Notes: generated by a model from the sequence alone, not told the origin. Numbered from the stretch's first letter, positions 17,765 through 26,928 are shown. The stretch is 64,000 bases of DNA from Bosea sp. PAMC 26642 (GCF_001562255.1 NZ_CP014301.1:4433501-4497500); one strand, 5' to 3'. A program made the numbers and translations.

Positions 17765-17832
17765 ATCAGGGTGGTGTAGAGATGGGTCAAGGCGCAGAGT
17801 CGCCGGGTCACAACGCCGCTTCGGAGGACAGG

Positions 17833-19242
17833 ATGAACTTTCACGCGCATTACGCGAGCATCGCGCAGCCTGTTGAAACCTGCCTCGTTGGCAGTGGCGG
17901 CTTCGGCCGCAGCTATCTCGCCCAGGCCCGGAAAATCCCTTTGGTGAATGCGCGCATCGCCGTCGATATCACTGCGGAAGCAGCAGCGAATGCGTTCGCG
18001 TTAGCCGGATTCGGCAAGGCCGATATCTCTCTGTGTGAGACGCCCGCTCAGGCGCGGGCCGCCTGGGACAGCGGAAAATGCGTCGCTTCGGGGCGGCTCG
18101 AGACTGTCATCGCTTTGCCCTTCCAGCTTCTGGCTGAGGCGACAGGCAGCCCGGAAGCGGCGACCCGGCACAGCCTTATGGCGATCGAGGCCGGACGCCA
18201 TGTCGCGCTCGTCTCCAAGGAGGCCGACAGCGTCGTCGGTCCGGGCCTCGCCTGGCTTGCCCGTGAGAAGGGCGTTGTGCTCACGCCCGTTGACGGAGAC
18301 CAACCCAGCTTGCTGATCGCTCTCGCAAGTTGGGCCGAGGTGCTCGGCCTCGAAATCATCGCCGCGGGCAAATCCAGCGAATACGACTTCGTCTTCGACC
18401 CCGCGACGGGCTCCGTCGCCTGTAACGGCGTGACCAACACCTTGCCTGAGCTGCGACAGCATTGGCTTGGGGGCGAGCCATCCGCCGTCGTCGGCACTGC
18501 CGCCGAGCGCGCTCGCATTCTGGGCCATGTCTTTCCGCTGCGCGCCGTGCCCGATCTCTGCGAGATGACGCTGGTCGCCAATGCGCTCGACTTGTCGGCC
18601 GATGTCGCGACCTTTCACGCGCCACCAGCGCGCATTCCGGAGTTGGCCGACCTGTTCGCGGCTACGCATGAAGGCGGACTGATATCCGGCAGCCGACGGA
18701 TCGACGTGTTCCACCATCTGCGGCTCGCTGAGGAGGCGAGCTTCGCCGGGGGTGTTTTCATCGTCGTGGCCTGCGACAATGCGGAGACCTGGGAGATGCT
18801 GGCCGGCAAGGGTCACGTCGTCGGGCGATCGGCCAGGACCGCGATGCTCTATCTCCCGCGCCATCTGCTTGGCGTCGAAGTCGCGACCTCCATACTCGAT
18901 GCCGTCGGGCTCGGCCGCTCCGGCTATGGCGATGATTATCGGCCCAGGCAAGATCTCGTCGCCGTGGCTCAGCGCGACCTCGCCGCCGGCACGGTGCTGA
19001 CGATGGGCGGTCATCATCACAGCATCGTCGATGTCGGTGCTGAAGTCCGGCCAGCCTCAGCTCTCGCGCCCGACCGCGCCGCTCCCTTCTATCTTGTGGC
19101 CGACCGAACTCTCGTGCGGGCCGTGCGGGCTGGCGACGCCGTCAGCCTCGGCGATGTCGAGATCAACAGCGATTCCGGCCTGTTGGCGATGCGCCACCGG
19201 CAGGATGCGATTTTTGCCACCGAAATGGCGCGTGCGGTTTGA
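17833..19242 (+). CDS. NAD(P)-dependent oxidoreductase, homoserine dehydrogenase-like, with C-terminal SAF domain
   Basis: A 469-aa protein if started at the ATG after CGGAGGACAGG; an in-frame ATG 51 bp upstream is also possible. It has an N-terminal Rossmann fold (CLVGSGGFGRSYLAQ). A central part carries the signature TPVDGDQPS and the C-terminal part reads like a SAF domain (VAVAQRDLAAGTVLTMGG). The same architecture with the DGDQP motif is found in the exopolysaccharide gene at 62360, so the two are paralogues. It probably oxidises a product of the tct-pdxA pathway; the substrate is unknown. Confidence 0.75.
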   Translation: MNFHAHYASIAQPVETCLVGSGGFGRSYLAQARKIPLVNARIAVDITAEAAANAFALAGFGKADISLCETPAQARAAWDSGKCVASGRLETVIALPFQLLAEATGSPEAATRHSLMAIEAGRHVALVSKEADSVVGPGLAWLAREKGVVLTPVDGDQPSLLIALASWAEVLGLEIIAAGKSSEYDFVFDPATGSVACNGVTNTLPELRQHWLGGEPSAVVGTAAERARILGHVFPLRAVPDLCEMTLVANALDLSADVATFHAPPARIPELADLFAATHEGGLISGSRRIDVFHHLRLAEEASFAGGVFIVVACDNAETWEMLAGKGHVVGRSARTAMLYLPRHLLGVEVATSILDAVGLGRSGYGDDYRPRQDLVAVAQRDLAAGTVLTMGGHHHSIVDVGAEVRPASALAPDRAAPFYLVADRTLVRAVRAGDAVSLGDVEINSDSGLLAMRHRQDAIFATEMARAV

Positions 19243-19296
19243 CAGTGCCAGGTGTGCGTGTCGTAACCGGCGCATCGATAGGCGTATGGAACTTCG

Positions 19297-19962
19297 ATGA
19301 GCGAACCTGCGATCGATTATCCCCGGATCATGCGCCGCACCCTCCATGACGAGGTGCTGGAGCGCCTGCGCGACATGATTATCGAGGGGCGGCTTGCCCC
19401 CACGCAACGCATCAACGAGGGCGTGGTCGGTGCGCAGCTTGGCGTTTCGCGGACGCCGCTGCGCGAGGCGATTAAGACGCTCGCGAGCGAGGGGCTGGTC
19501 GAGATCCTGCCGGCCAAGGGCGCGATCGTGCGTCGCTTCTCGGCTCGCGATTTGGCCGACATCTTGGAAGTCCTCAAGGCGCTGGAACAGCTCGGCGGCC
19601 GAATCGCCTGCGCAGAGGCCAGCGACGCGACGATCGAGGCGATCCACACCCTCCACAAGGAGATGCTGACACTCTACGAGAGCCGCAACCGGCTGGAATA
19701 CTTCAAGCTCAACCAGGCCATCCACAGTGCCATCGTGGCGGCTTCCGACAACGCCGCGCTGATGGAGATGCACACTACCCTGCAATCGCGGATCAAGCGG
19801 CTCCGCTTTGTCGGGAACGAGGGGCCAGTGAAATGGGCCGGCGCCGTGGCCGAGCACGAAGAGATGATGGCGGCGCTACTGAAGCGCGATGGGGCTGAGC
19901 TGAGCCGTATCATCGGGCTCCACATGGATGCGACCTTGCTGCGGGTCCGCGAGGTTCTCTGA
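19297..19962 (+). CDS. GntR-family transcriptional regulator, FCD subfamily
   Basis: A 221-aa regulator with an N-terminal winged helix (INEGVVGAQLGVSRTPLREA) and an FCD ligand domain. The domain shows histidines expected to bind metal: LNQAIHSAI, AEHEEMM and IIGLHMD. It lies 54 bp after the SAF-domain oxidoreductase, in the same direction. It most likely represses the divergent pdxA-tct and oxidoreductase units through the palindrome between them, with a pathway acid as inducer. Confidence 0.9.
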   Translation: MSEPAIDYPRIMRRTLHDEVLERLRDMIIEGRLAPTQRINEGVVGAQLGVSRTPLREAIKTLASEGLVEILPAKGAIVRRFSARDLADILEVLKALEQLGGRIACAEASDATIEAIHTLHKEMLTLYESRNRLEYFKLNQAIHSAIVAASDNAALMEMHTTLQSRIKRLRFVGNEGPVKWAGAVAEHEEMMAALLKRDGAELSRIIGLHMDATLLRVREVL

Positions 19963-20042
19963 TCGGGTATGACTTAGCCGACACGTGATGATCGGCTGCG
20001 TCCGATTTTCTCGCCCTTTCGAGCCCGCGATCAAGGCTGAGC

Positions 20043-20150
20043 GTGGCGCGGTCGTGCCGACCGAGTTGTGATCGGACTTCACGTGCGAATTCGAAGCTCA
20101 AGTTCTTGTAAATGTAGGGCTATTTTAGAGGCGGCTGCGGCGATAACCCA
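20043..20150 (+). repeat. left arm B of a duplicated attachment-like region
   Basis: The counterpart of 5790-5898 with the same block order, ending in TATTTTAGAGGCGGC and running into the second CTTCGGAGGG core and a tRNA-Arg fragment. No gene is seen between the GntR stop and this arm. Confidence 0.55.
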
Positions 20151-20161
20151 GCTTCGGAGGG
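20146..20161 (+). repeat. attachment-like core copy B
   Basis: ACCCAGCTTCGGAGGG. In this copy the core continues on its right side into the 5' half of tRNA-Arg(CCG), which shows where the core sequence comes from. Confidence 0.5.
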
Positions 20162-20191
20162 CAACGCTCTATCCAGCTGAGCTACGGGCGC
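20152..20191 (-). tRNA. 5' half of tRNA-Arg(CCG), truncated
   Basis: Forty bases on the minus strand begin GCGCCCGTAGCTCAGCTGG. They contain the acceptor 5' strand, the D arm and the anticodon arm as far as loop CTCCGAA (anticodon CCG). The sequence then departs into GCTGGGTTATC instead of the expected stem GGCAA, so the gene cannot fold and is broken exactly after the anticodon loop. Confidence 0.8.
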
Positions 20192-20265
20192 TTGCGCAGA
20201 AGGTGGGATAGCCGATTGCCGGGCCATCGGCAACGAGGGATTTTCGAGGGAGCCATGCCCAATGC

Positions 20266-20302
20266 GGCACAGGTCGCACGTTCGAATCGTGTCGGGCGCG
20301 CC
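20266..20302 (+). tRNA. 3' half of a tRNA-Arg-like gene, inverted relative to the 5' half
   Basis: GGCACAGGTC followed by a T arm (GCACG TTCGAAT CGTGT) and CGGGCGC-G-CC, the complement of the GCGCCCG acceptor strand found on the other strand at 20185-20191. The terminal base is G rather than the A of CCA. The two halves point away from each other, about 75 bp apart. Confidence 0.7.
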
Positions 20303-20316
20303 GCGGTTGTGGCTCA

Positions 20317-20940
20317 TTACGCGACAGCACTCTCGTTCAGCTCCCGGATCACGGAAAAGATCCCGCCGATTCGCGGTTCTTCAAAGACCTGCTTGGTCGG
20401 CGCGAGGTCGATGAAGGGCCGCTCGTAGAGCAGGCCGGGGTCCATCGTGCCCTGATAGGTCAGGTGCTCGATGATCATGCCGATGAACTCTAATCTGCGC
20501 CGTGGTCGCGGTGCCGGGCGCCAGGAACTCGCTGAAGGCGGCACTGACGGCTTGCGGGTCGAGCCCGACCAGCGAGCGCACGAAGCGGCCGAAGCCCTGG
20601 CTTGTTTCCCTGGCGCGCGTGATGTCGACTGCATCGTCGATCCCGGCGTCGAGCAGCATCTTCTCCAGCTCCGCCAGGTCGGTCGGCGTCAGCGGGCGAC
20701 CATGGCGGACCTTTTGCAGCACGATGTGGTCCTCGTGCTTCCTGAGGACGTGGCGCGCCTTGGCCTTGAAGCGCGCGAAGTCGGCCTCGCCGACCTGGGG
20801 CAGCTCAAGCTCGAACCCTCGCCGATCTCATCAGTGAAGTCCGAATAGACGATCGCCTTCTTGCCCTTCTCGACATGCTGGACGAGATCGCGCAGGCGCA
20901 GCCGGACCAGCTCCAGGAGAATGACTTCCAAGCGCCACCA
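20317..20940 (-). pseudogene. C-terminal remnant of type I restriction subunit HsdR
   Basis: Decayed end of a type I restriction-modification motor subunit. Recognisable pieces lie in three frames in the right order. They are RLRLRDLVQHVEKGKKAIVY with SDFTDEIGEG, then ARHVLRKHEDHIVLQKVRHG with GRPLTPTDLAELEKMLLDAG, then EFIGMIIEHLTYQGTMD with PRIGGIFSVIRELN up to the stop. At least two frameshifts and a missing N-terminal four-fifths make it non-functional. It abuts the tRNA fragment, a typical place for lost defence islands. Confidence 0.8.
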
Positions 20941-20998
20941 AGCTGAACGCGACTGCCTTGCGTAGGCAACGCTTTGTTGTGTCGGCAAGAACATGTCT

Positions 20999-21021
20999 GC
21001 CCCGAGCTTTGGGCTCGGGGC
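20999..21021 (-). terminator. hairpin after the amino acid binding-protein gene
   Basis: A perfect nine-base stem, GCCCCGAGC with GCTCGGGGC and a five-base loop, 22 bp beyond the stop of the gene on this strand. No strong T-run follows, so termination efficiency is uncertain. Confidence 0.55.
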
Positions 21022-21043
21022 GATCAGCATGTTTTGATTATTG

Positions 21044-21862
21044 TTAGGATTTCGCGGCCAGTTCCTCGGGCACCAGTTTGACGCCGTGATACCGCCCGTA
21101 GATTTCGACCAGCTTGCCGTTCTTGAGATTGGCGGTGACCCACTCGTTCAGCTTTGCTGCGAGCTTGGGCTCGTTCTTGCGGAAGGCGATACCGAGCGGA
21201 AACCCCTTCATCACGAATTTGGTGTCCAGATCGAGCGATGGGTTGTCCTTGCGCAACTGGTTCAGCAGCGGCAGCGAGGTGGCATAGATCTGGAGCTGTC
21301 CCGAGGTGATGCCGACGGTCGAGGTCGGATCGTCTTCGAAGCGCGTGATCTTGACGTCCTTGACGCTGGCGGTGCCGCGCGTCAGCTCCTGATCGTTGAC
21401 CGTGCCGCGCGTGACGGCGATCGCGCCCTTGCCGCCGAGATCGGCATAGGCGGCGATGTTCATCGCCTTGGGCGCCGCGACGACGCATTGCAGCTCGGCA
21501 TAGGCGGTCGAGAAATCGATGACCTTCTTGCGCTCTTCCGTGATCGAGAGCGCGGAAATCACGACATCGGCCTTGTTCGTCAGCAGGAACTGCACGCGGT
21601 TGGGGGTCGAGACCTGGACGATCTCGAGCTCGACGCCCAGATCCTTGGCGAGCAGATGGGCTGTCTCGACATCGGAGCCTGTCGGCTTGAAGTCCTTGTC
21701 CATCATGCCGTGCGGTGGGTTGCCGAGGTCGATCGCGACCATCAGCTTCTTGCGCTGCATGATCGTGTCGAGCCCATCGGCAAAAGCGGGGCCGACGGCA
21801 AGGCCGGCGAGCGACAGGCCGACGAGGCCCGAAAACAGAAAATTAGCTGTGCGGCGGTTCAT
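21044..21862 (-). CDS. polar amino acid ABC transporter substrate-binding protein (SBP_bac_3)
   Basis: A 272-aa periplasmic binding protein. The signal peptide (FLFSGLVGLSLAGLAVGPAFA) precedes the mature domain DGLDTIMQRKKLMVAIDLG. Family-3 features are GNPPHGMMDKDFKPTGSDVE, NRVQFLLTNKADVVISALSI and TEERKKVIDFSTAY, the ligand pocket of amino acid binders. Its 3' end is duplicated at 12970-13272. The ATPase and two permeases lie upstream on the same strand and form the rest of the importer. Confidence 0.93.
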   Translation of the reverse strand: MNRRTANFLFSGLVGLSLAGLAVGPAFADGLDTIMQRKKLMVAIDLGNPPHGMMDKDFKPTGSDVETAHLLAKDLGVELEIVQVSTPNRVQFLLTNKADVVISALSITEERKKVIDFSTAYAELQCVVAAPKAMNIAAYADLGGKGAIAVTRGTVNDQELTRGTASVKDVKITRFEDDPTSTVGITSGQLQIYATSLPLLNQLRKDNPSLDLDTKFVMKGFPLGIAFRKNEPKLAAKLNEWVTANLKNGKLVEIYGRYHGVKLVPEELAAKS

Positions 21863-21940
21863 GGTCGTGCGTTTCCTCGGTTTGTTGTTGTGGATCGTTG
21901 GACACAGCCGTCGTTGCGCGGCCTTGGTCGGCTGGAGGTG

Positions 21941-22669
21941 CTAAAGGCCCCCTCCGACGAAATTCCTCAGTTCCGGCGTGGTCGGCGCGCGCAGGATTTC
22001 GCGCGAGCCGCTTTCGTGGATCTGGCCCTGATGCATGAAGATGATCCGGTCGGCGATGCGCGCAGCGAAGGCCATTTCATGGGTCACCAGCAGCATCGTC
22101 ATGCCCTTTCGAGCCAGATCCTCGATGACCTTCAGCACCTCGCCGGTCAGTTCAGGATCGAGCGCAGAGGTGACCTCGTCGAAGAGCATCACCTGCGGGC
22201 GCATGGCGAGCGAACGGGCAATGGCGACGCGCTGCTGCTGGCCGCCCGAGAGCTGCTCGGGGTAGGCGTCGATCTTCTCGACCAGACCGACCTGTTCAAG
22301 CACTTCCATGGCCAGCGTGCGGGCGCTCGCCTTGTCGGCCTTCTTTACCCAGCGCGGCGCCAGCGTGATGTTCTGCTCGACCGTCAGATGCGGGAAGAGA
22401 TTGTAACTCTGGAAGACGATACCGACATCCTGGCGCAGCTTGCGCAGGTCGATGCGCGGGTCGCTGACGCGGTGGCCGCAGACGGTGATCTCGCCCTGGC
22501 TGATCGTCTCCAGATGGTCGATGCAGCGCAACGCCGTCGACTTGCCCGAGCCGCTGCGCCCGATCAGGGCCACGACCTCGCCCTTGGCGATGTCGAAGGT
22601 GACGCCCTTCAGCACCGGAACGCTGCCGAAGCTCTTGTGGACGTCGCGAAAGCTAACGATGGGCGACAT
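21941..22669 (-). CDS. polar amino acid ABC transporter ATP-binding protein
   Basis: A 242-aa ATPase with a full set of motifs: Walker [14 protein letters not shown]-loop [14 protein letters not shown] signature [16 protein letters not shown] and Walker [15 protein letters not shown], followed by the H-loop [11 protein letters not shown]. It belongs to the GlnQ/HisP group. Its start overlaps the end of the permease gene by 17 bp, showing tight coupling. Together with the two permeases and the binding protein it makes a complete importer. Confidence 0.95.
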   Translation of the reverse strand: MSPIVSFRDVHKSFGSVPVLKGVTFDIAKGEVVALIGRSGSGKSTALRCIDHLETISQGEITVCGHRVSDPRIDLRKLRQDVGIVFQSYNLFPHLTVEQNITLAPRWVKKADKASARTLAMEVLEQVGLVEKIDAYPEQLSGGQQQRVAIARSLAMRPQVMLFDEVTSALDPELTGEVLKVIEDLARKGMTMLLVTHEMAFAARIADRIIFMHQGQIHESGSREILRAPTTPELRNFVGGGL

Positions 22670-23315
22670 TGAGTTTTCTCTCGAGCCGCCGGCTCAGCCA
22701 GGACAAGGGATAGCAAAGCGCGAAATAGAGTGCCGCGATCACCAGATAGGTCCGGAAGGGCTGGAAGGTGGCGTTGTTGATGAGCTTGCCGATATAGGTC
22801 ATCTCGGCCATGCCGATGACCGAAGCGATCGACGTGTTCTTGACGATCTGCACCATGAAGCCGACGGTCGGCGGGGTGGCGATGCGCAGAGCCTGCGGCA
22901 GGATGACCAGCAGCATGCGCTCCCAGCGGGCCAGCGCCAGACAGTCCGCCGCCTCCCATTGCGTGCGCGGCACCGATTCAAGACAGCCGCGCCAGATTTC
23001 GCCGAGATAAGCTGCCGAGAACAGCGTCATCGCGATGCAGGCCGCGGCGAGCGGCGGCATTTCCAGCCCCAGGATCGGCAGCCCGAAATAGAGCACGAAC
23101 ATGAGCACAAGCAGGGGCGTGCCCTGGATCAGATTGACATAGATCAGTGCGACCCAGCGAATGATCGCATTGTCCGAGATGCGCGCCAGCGCGACGCCGA
23201 AACCGACGATGCCTCCGGCCAGGAAGCCGACGAGCGACAGGAAGACCGTCCAGCTCAGGCCGTCGAGCAGCGCGTTCCAGTGCGCAGGAGAAAGGCCAAG
23301 CAGCGCGGCCATCAC
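22653..23315 (-). CDS. amino acid ABC transporter permease (HisM/GlnP type)
   Basis: A 220-aa inner-membrane permease. The family loop [20 protein letters not shown] followed by [18 protein letters not shown] is the EAA region of polar amino acid permeases. [20 protein letters not shown] is the conserved TM2-3 stretch. It overlaps the second permease by 4 bp and the ATPase by 17 bp. The two permeases differ enough to act as a heterodimer. Confidence 0.93.
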   Translation of the reverse strand: MMAALLGLSPAHWNALLDGLSWTVFLSLVGFLAGGIVGFGVALARISDNAIIRWVALIYVNLIQGTPLLVLMFVLYFGLPILGLEMPPLAAACIAMTLFSAAYLGEIWRGCLESVPRTQWEAADCLALARWERMLLVILPQALRIATPPTVGFMVQIVKNTSIASVIGMAEMTYIGKLINNATFQPFRTYLVIAALYFALCYPLSWLSRRLERKLNVAHR

Positions 23316-23995
23316 AGCGGTGTTCCCAGCCGCCGGCGCCGCGCGAAAGCGAACTGGCCCACGGCCCAGAACAGGCCGCGCATCAGGAACGACAGACCAA
23401 GATAGAGGCCTGCGATGACGAGGAAGACCTCGAACGGGCGGAAGGTGTCCGACTGGACGCGGCTGGCGGCAGCCGTCAGCTCCTCGGCCGAGATCTGGGA
23501 GGCAATGCTGGTGCCCAGCATCAAGAGGACATACTGGCTCGCCAGCGCCGGATAGACCTTCTCGATCGCGGTCGGCAGCACGATCGCGGCGAGGACCTGC
23601 CAGCGCGACAGCGCCAGGCAGTCGCCGGCCTCAATCTGGCCGCGATGGATCGACTCGATGCCTGCGCGGATGATTTCGCTGGAATAGGCGCCGATATTGA
23701 TCGTCAGCCCGATCACGGCCGAGGTCGTGGCCGACAGCTTCAACCCGAGCGAGGACAGGCCGAAGAAGACGACGAAGAGCTGCACGAGCAGCGGCGTATT
23801 GCGGATGATCTCGACATAGAGGCCGACAAGCCCGCGCAGGATGCGCGAGCGGCTGGTGCTGGCCACCGCGCAGGCGGTGCCGAGAAGGAAGCCCGACACT
23901 GTCGCCATCAGCGCAAGCTGGACGGTGAGCAGCATGCCCTCCACCAGCATCGGCCAATAGTCGCGCAGGAACGAGAAGTCGAAAACGTAGTTCAT
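23312..23995 (-). CDS. amino acid ABC transporter permease (HisQ/GlnP type)
   Basis: A 227-aa inner-membrane permease and partner of the next gene. The family motifs are LYVEIIRNTPLLVQLFVVFF and EIIRAGIESIHRGQIEAGDC followed by LALSRWQVL. Translation of the partner begins within its stop codon. It is the first gene of the transporter on this strand, 50 bp after the SDR gene, so the SDR, aldolase and kinase genes upstream may belong to the same transcript. Confidence 0.93.
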   Translation of the reverse strand: MNYVFDFSFLRDYWPMLVEGMLLTVQLALMATVSGFLLGTACAVASTSRSRILRGLVGLYVEIIRNTPLLVQLFVVFFGLSSLGLKLSATTSAVIGLTINIGAYSSEIIRAGIESIHRGQIEAGDCLALSRWQVLAAIVLPTAIEKVYPALASQYVLLMLGTSIASQISAEELTAAASRVQSDTFRPFEVFLVIAGLYLGLSFLMRGLFWAVGQFAFARRRRLGTPL

Positions 23996-24045
23996 GGTCC
24001 GGGGCTTTGCCCTCTGTCCTTGGGTTTCCTCAGGCGCATTGCGGT

Positions 24046-24810
24046 CTAGGCCATGAACTGTCCGCCATTCACTTCCAGCACTTGGCCCGTGACGTAGCCG
24101 CTGAGCGCGTCCGAGGCGAAGAAGAGATAGGCCCCGACGCAGTCTTCCGGCGTGCCGATCACCGCCATCGGAATGGTCTTGCGCATGCCCTCGAGGAGCT
24201 CCGGGGTCGAATAGCGTTCGTGGAACGGGGTCGAGATGACGCCGGGAGAGACGCCGTTGACGCGGATATGCGCGCCGGCGAGTTCCTTGGCGAGGTTGCG
24301 GGTCGCATTCAGGACGAAGGCCTTGGCGCTGGCGTAGAGCAGCGCCCCGGGGCCACCGCCGTTGCGGGCCGCAACCGAGCTCGTGTTGATGATGCTGCCC
24401 TTGCCGGCCTTGCGCATATGCCGCGCTGCCGCCTGCGAAGCGAAGACGACCGAGCGGACATTGAGATCGAGCACACGATCGTAAAGTTCGTCGTCGAGCT
24501 CGTCGAGCGGCGCACGCTTCACCAGCGCACCGGCATTGTTGACGAGCACGTCGAGTCCGCCCAGCCCGGCAGCTGCCTCCTCGACGACTCGGATCGCCTC
24601 CTTTGAGCTGGAGACGTCGCCGCCGATGAGGATGGCAGTGCCGCCGGCCGACTTGATCTCGGCTATGAGAGCCTCGGCAGGATCCTTGCTCTGGTTGTAG
24701 TGCACCGCCACATGCGCGCCGCGTTCGGCATAGGCTTTCGCGACGGCCGCGCCGATGCCGGTGCTCGATCCCGTCACCAGAATGCGCTTGCCCTTGAGGT
24801 CGTTGATCAT
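24046..24810 (-). CDS. SDR-family oxidoreductase
   Basis: A 254-aa short-chain dehydrogenase. The cofactor motif TGSSTGIGAAVA (about residues 12-23), the structural NNAG (in VLVNNAGALVKRAP), the catalytic serine in SSVAARNGG and the YASAK tyrosine-lysine pair are all present. The start at MINDLKGK follows AAGGAAA. It lies 25 bp after the aldolase gene, so it probably reduces or oxidises a carbonyl made in the same sugar pathway. Specificity between sugar, alcohol and aldehyde substrates is not readable. Confidence 0.88.
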   Translation of the reverse strand: MINDLKGKRILVTGSSTGIGAAVAKAYAERGAHVAVHYNQSKDPAEALIAEIKSAGGTAILIGGDVSSSKEAIRVVEEAAAGLGGLDVLVNNAGALVKRAPLDELDDELYDRVLDLNVRSVVFASQAAARHMRKAGKGSIINTSSVAARNGGGPGALLYASAKAFVLNATRNLAKELAGAHIRVNGVSPGVISTPFHERYSTPELLEGMRKTIPMAVIGTPEDCVGAYLFFASDALSGYVTGQVLEVNGGQFMA

Positions 24811-24835
24811 CGTATTTTCCTTGTGTGGTGCGCGT

Positions 24836-25891
24836 TCACGCGAAAGCGGGATAACGGCTCGGGAAAGTCTGCCCGGCATCGTCGAGCGTGGCCCCCTTCG
24901 CGAAGGCGGGGCTCTGCATCCAGGGACGCGCCATGGCGTCGGTCATCTTGTTGATCTCGGCGAGATAGCCCGCGCCCTCAGTCGCGAGCGCATGTTCCAT
25001 CGCCGCGAGGTCGGGATAATGCTGCAGGAAAGCCTGCCACCAGATCGCGCGGCCCGCGAGGAAGCCATTGGCGCCCGCCTTGAACGCATAGTGCAACACG
25101 CGGCGGAATTCCTCCATGCCCGCGCCCGCTGAAAGCATGACCCAGGGCTTGTCGATCAGCTTGCCCATGTCGTCGAACCAGCGCTGCGCTTCGGCAACAT
25201 CGGTGCCGCCACTGGTCGGGTCGGGGAGGTTGCTGGCCGCCAGCGGGCTTTCGAGCTTGTAGATGTCGACTCCATAGTCCGGCGAAGCGAAATCGCGGAC
25301 GCTCTGCAACACGAGTTCAGGACGCTTGTCCTTGTGCTCGATGTAGTCGGTGGTGTGGTCGGCGGCTCCGGCGAAGGGGAAGACCAGCAACTCGAGCAGG
25401 AAGGCGAGATCATAGGCCTTGCAGGCCGCGCCAACCTCACGGACGAGATTGTGCTGATGCTCGCGCACATCCGCCGCGCAGTCGGGCCGGTACCAGAGCA
25501 GCAGCTTCACGCCGTCGGCGCCGGCCCGTTTGATCTTGTCGACGCCCCAATCCTTCATCACGAAGGTCTTGCGGCCGCCGGGACTTTCCTCGAAGGCGAA
25601 GTTTTCGAGCGTCAGCAGCAGGCCGGGCGCCGAAGGCAGGGCATCGAAGGCCAGGCTGTAGCCATAGTCGGGGTCGATCAGCACGGCGGTGCTCGTCGGC
25701 GCGAGCGCCTTGACGAGGGCGCGCTTGACGCCGCCGACACGCTCATAGCTGGCGGAGCCGGCGCCGAGTTTCTGGTCGATCGCCTTGATGATCGGCGGGC
25801 GCTGATCGGCCGCCATCATCTTGAAGCGACCCTGCGCATCGGAGAGGCGGCGAAGCGAGCGATATTTGCCCGCCGACAGGGAACTGGTCAT
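24836..25891 (-). CDS. class I aldolase, tagatose-1,6-bisphosphate / sulfofructose-1-phosphate aldolase (LacD-like) family
   Basis: A 351-aa TIM-barrel aldolase. The start MTSSLSAGKYRSLRRLSDAQ and the segments FKMMAADQRPPIIKAI, GADGVKLLLWYRPD and AGANGFLAGRAIWWQAF fit the LacD family. Lys212 in DIYKLESP stands where a Schiff-base lysine is expected. The preceding sugar kinase gene overlaps it by ATGA, so kinase product and aldolase substrate are probably the same compound. Tagatose-type and sulfosugar pathways both use this pair; the sequence alone does not choose between them. Confidence 0.78.
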   Translation of the reverse strand: MTSSLSAGKYRSLRRLSDAQGRFKMMAADQRPPIIKAIDQKLGAGSASYERVGGVKRALVKALAPTSTAVLIDPDYGYSLAFDALPSAPGLLLTLENFAFEESPGGRKTFVMKDWGVDKIKRAGADGVKLLLWYRPDCAADVREHQHNLVREVGAACKAYDLAFLLELLVFPFAGAADHTTDYIEHKDKRPELVLQSVRDFASPDYGVDIYKLESPLAASNLPDPTSGGTDVAEAQRWFDDMGKLIDKPWVMLSAGAGMEEFRRVLHYAFKAGANGFLAGRAIWWQAFLQHYPDLAAMEHALATEGAGYLAEINKMTDAMARPWMQSPAFAKGATLDDAGQTFPSRYPAFA

Positions 25892-26826
25892 GCGAAATCC
25901 TTGGTGGGAGTGATGGATGAGGTTTGCGTGGCGACGAAGCTCGCGACTTCGGCTGCGGTCGGAATGCTCGCTCCCCCGCCCCATCGCGTGCATTTCACAG
26001 CGGCTACGAGATTGGCGAAGCGCATGGCCTCGCGGGCCGGGAGCGCACGGGCGATCGCAAGTGCAAAGGCGCCGTGAAAGACATCCCCCGCCGCCAATGT
26101 GTCGATGGCACGGATCGGCAGGCCAGGTTCATGCTGGAAGCCGTTGGCGTCGATCCAGCAGGCACCGCCTTCGCCGAGCGTGACGCCGACCAGCACATGG
26201 CCGCCGGCACTATAAAGACCGCGTAGCGCGGCCTCCGTGTCAGCACCGCCGCCCGTCATTTGGGCGAGAGCGGGCTCGGAAAACACGACGTGAGAGGCCA
26301 GCGGCACAAGGCCGGCGAGTGCTGCGGGATCGGATGTCAGGTCGGCATCGAGGATCGTCGGCTTGCCCAGCGCGTTGGCGCGCTCGATCACGGCAAGTGC
26401 CGCCATCGGCCAGCGCACATCGGCGAGGACGGCGTCATAGCCTTTGATGTCGTCGAAGGGCAGCCAGGAGGCGTCCGTATCGAGATTGGGATCGGCGAAG
26501 ACGAGCAGCATGCGCTCGCCGTCCTGCGTCACGCCCACCGCCGAAATGCCGGAGCGCGCATCGTCGACGCGCCGGATCCGGGAGACGTCGACATCGCTGC
26601 GGATCAGATCCGCGACGATGCGCTCGCCCTGCATGTCGTTGCCGATACGGGCCCAGAGCGCTGCGGTTCCGCCTTGCCTGGCTATGGTGATCGCCGCATT
26701 CGCGGCCGGGCCGCCGGCGGCCGAGGCAAAGTCGGAGGCGAAGATCTTGGTCGGCCTGGTCGGGAAGGCCGGCAGCGCGAAGATCTCGTCATAGACGGCA
26801 ATGCCGACGCAGAGCACCGAGGTCAT
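25888..26826 (-). CDS. PfkB-family sugar kinase
   Basis: A 312-aa ribokinase-like kinase. The N-terminal binding motif is SAAGGPAANAAITIARQGG. The C-terminal catalytic signature is DTLAAGDVFHGAFALAI, with the catalytic Asp in AAGD. The ATG was chosen at MTSVLCVG, upstream of which no start is better supported. Its stop overlaps the aldolase start. It opens an operon kinase-aldolase-SDR-(amino acid ABC) and diverges from the IclR gene. Phosphorylation of a ketose or sulfoketose before aldol cleavage is the likely role. Confidence 0.85.
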   Translation of the reverse strand: MTSVLCVGIAVYDEIFALPAFPTRPTKIFASDFASAAGGPAANAAITIARQGGTAALWARIGNDMQGERIVADLIRSDVDVSRIRRVDDARSGISAVGVTQDGERMLLVFADPNLDTDASWLPFDDIKGYDAVLADVRWPMAALAVIERANALGKPTILDADLTSDPAALAGLVPLASHVVFSEPALAQMTGGGADTEAALRGLYSAGGHVLVGVTLGEGGACWIDANGFQHEPGLPIRAIDTLAAGDVFHGAFALAIARALPAREAMRFANLVAAVKCTRWGGGASIPTAAEVASFVATQTSSITPTKDFA

Positions 26827-26928
26827 CGCATGCCTCCGCCGTGCCAGGTCCGCGCAGTCGGGCACGGACGGGCCGCAGGGCCAATCCAGCTGATGGTCAT
26901 CAAGAAGGCGTTTCCAAATCGGATTATT

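Noticed and set aside
20120..20317. 65-aa open frame on the minus strand with DTIRTCDLC and APVAQLDRA
   Set aside because: These peptides are the usual mistranslation of tRNA sequence; the DNA is the split tRNA-Arg.
21041..22672. Long plus-strand open frame (543 codons) opposite the amino acid transporter
   Set aside because: It is antisense to two genes with full ABC motifs and has no domain; long mirror frames are expected in GC-rich DNA.
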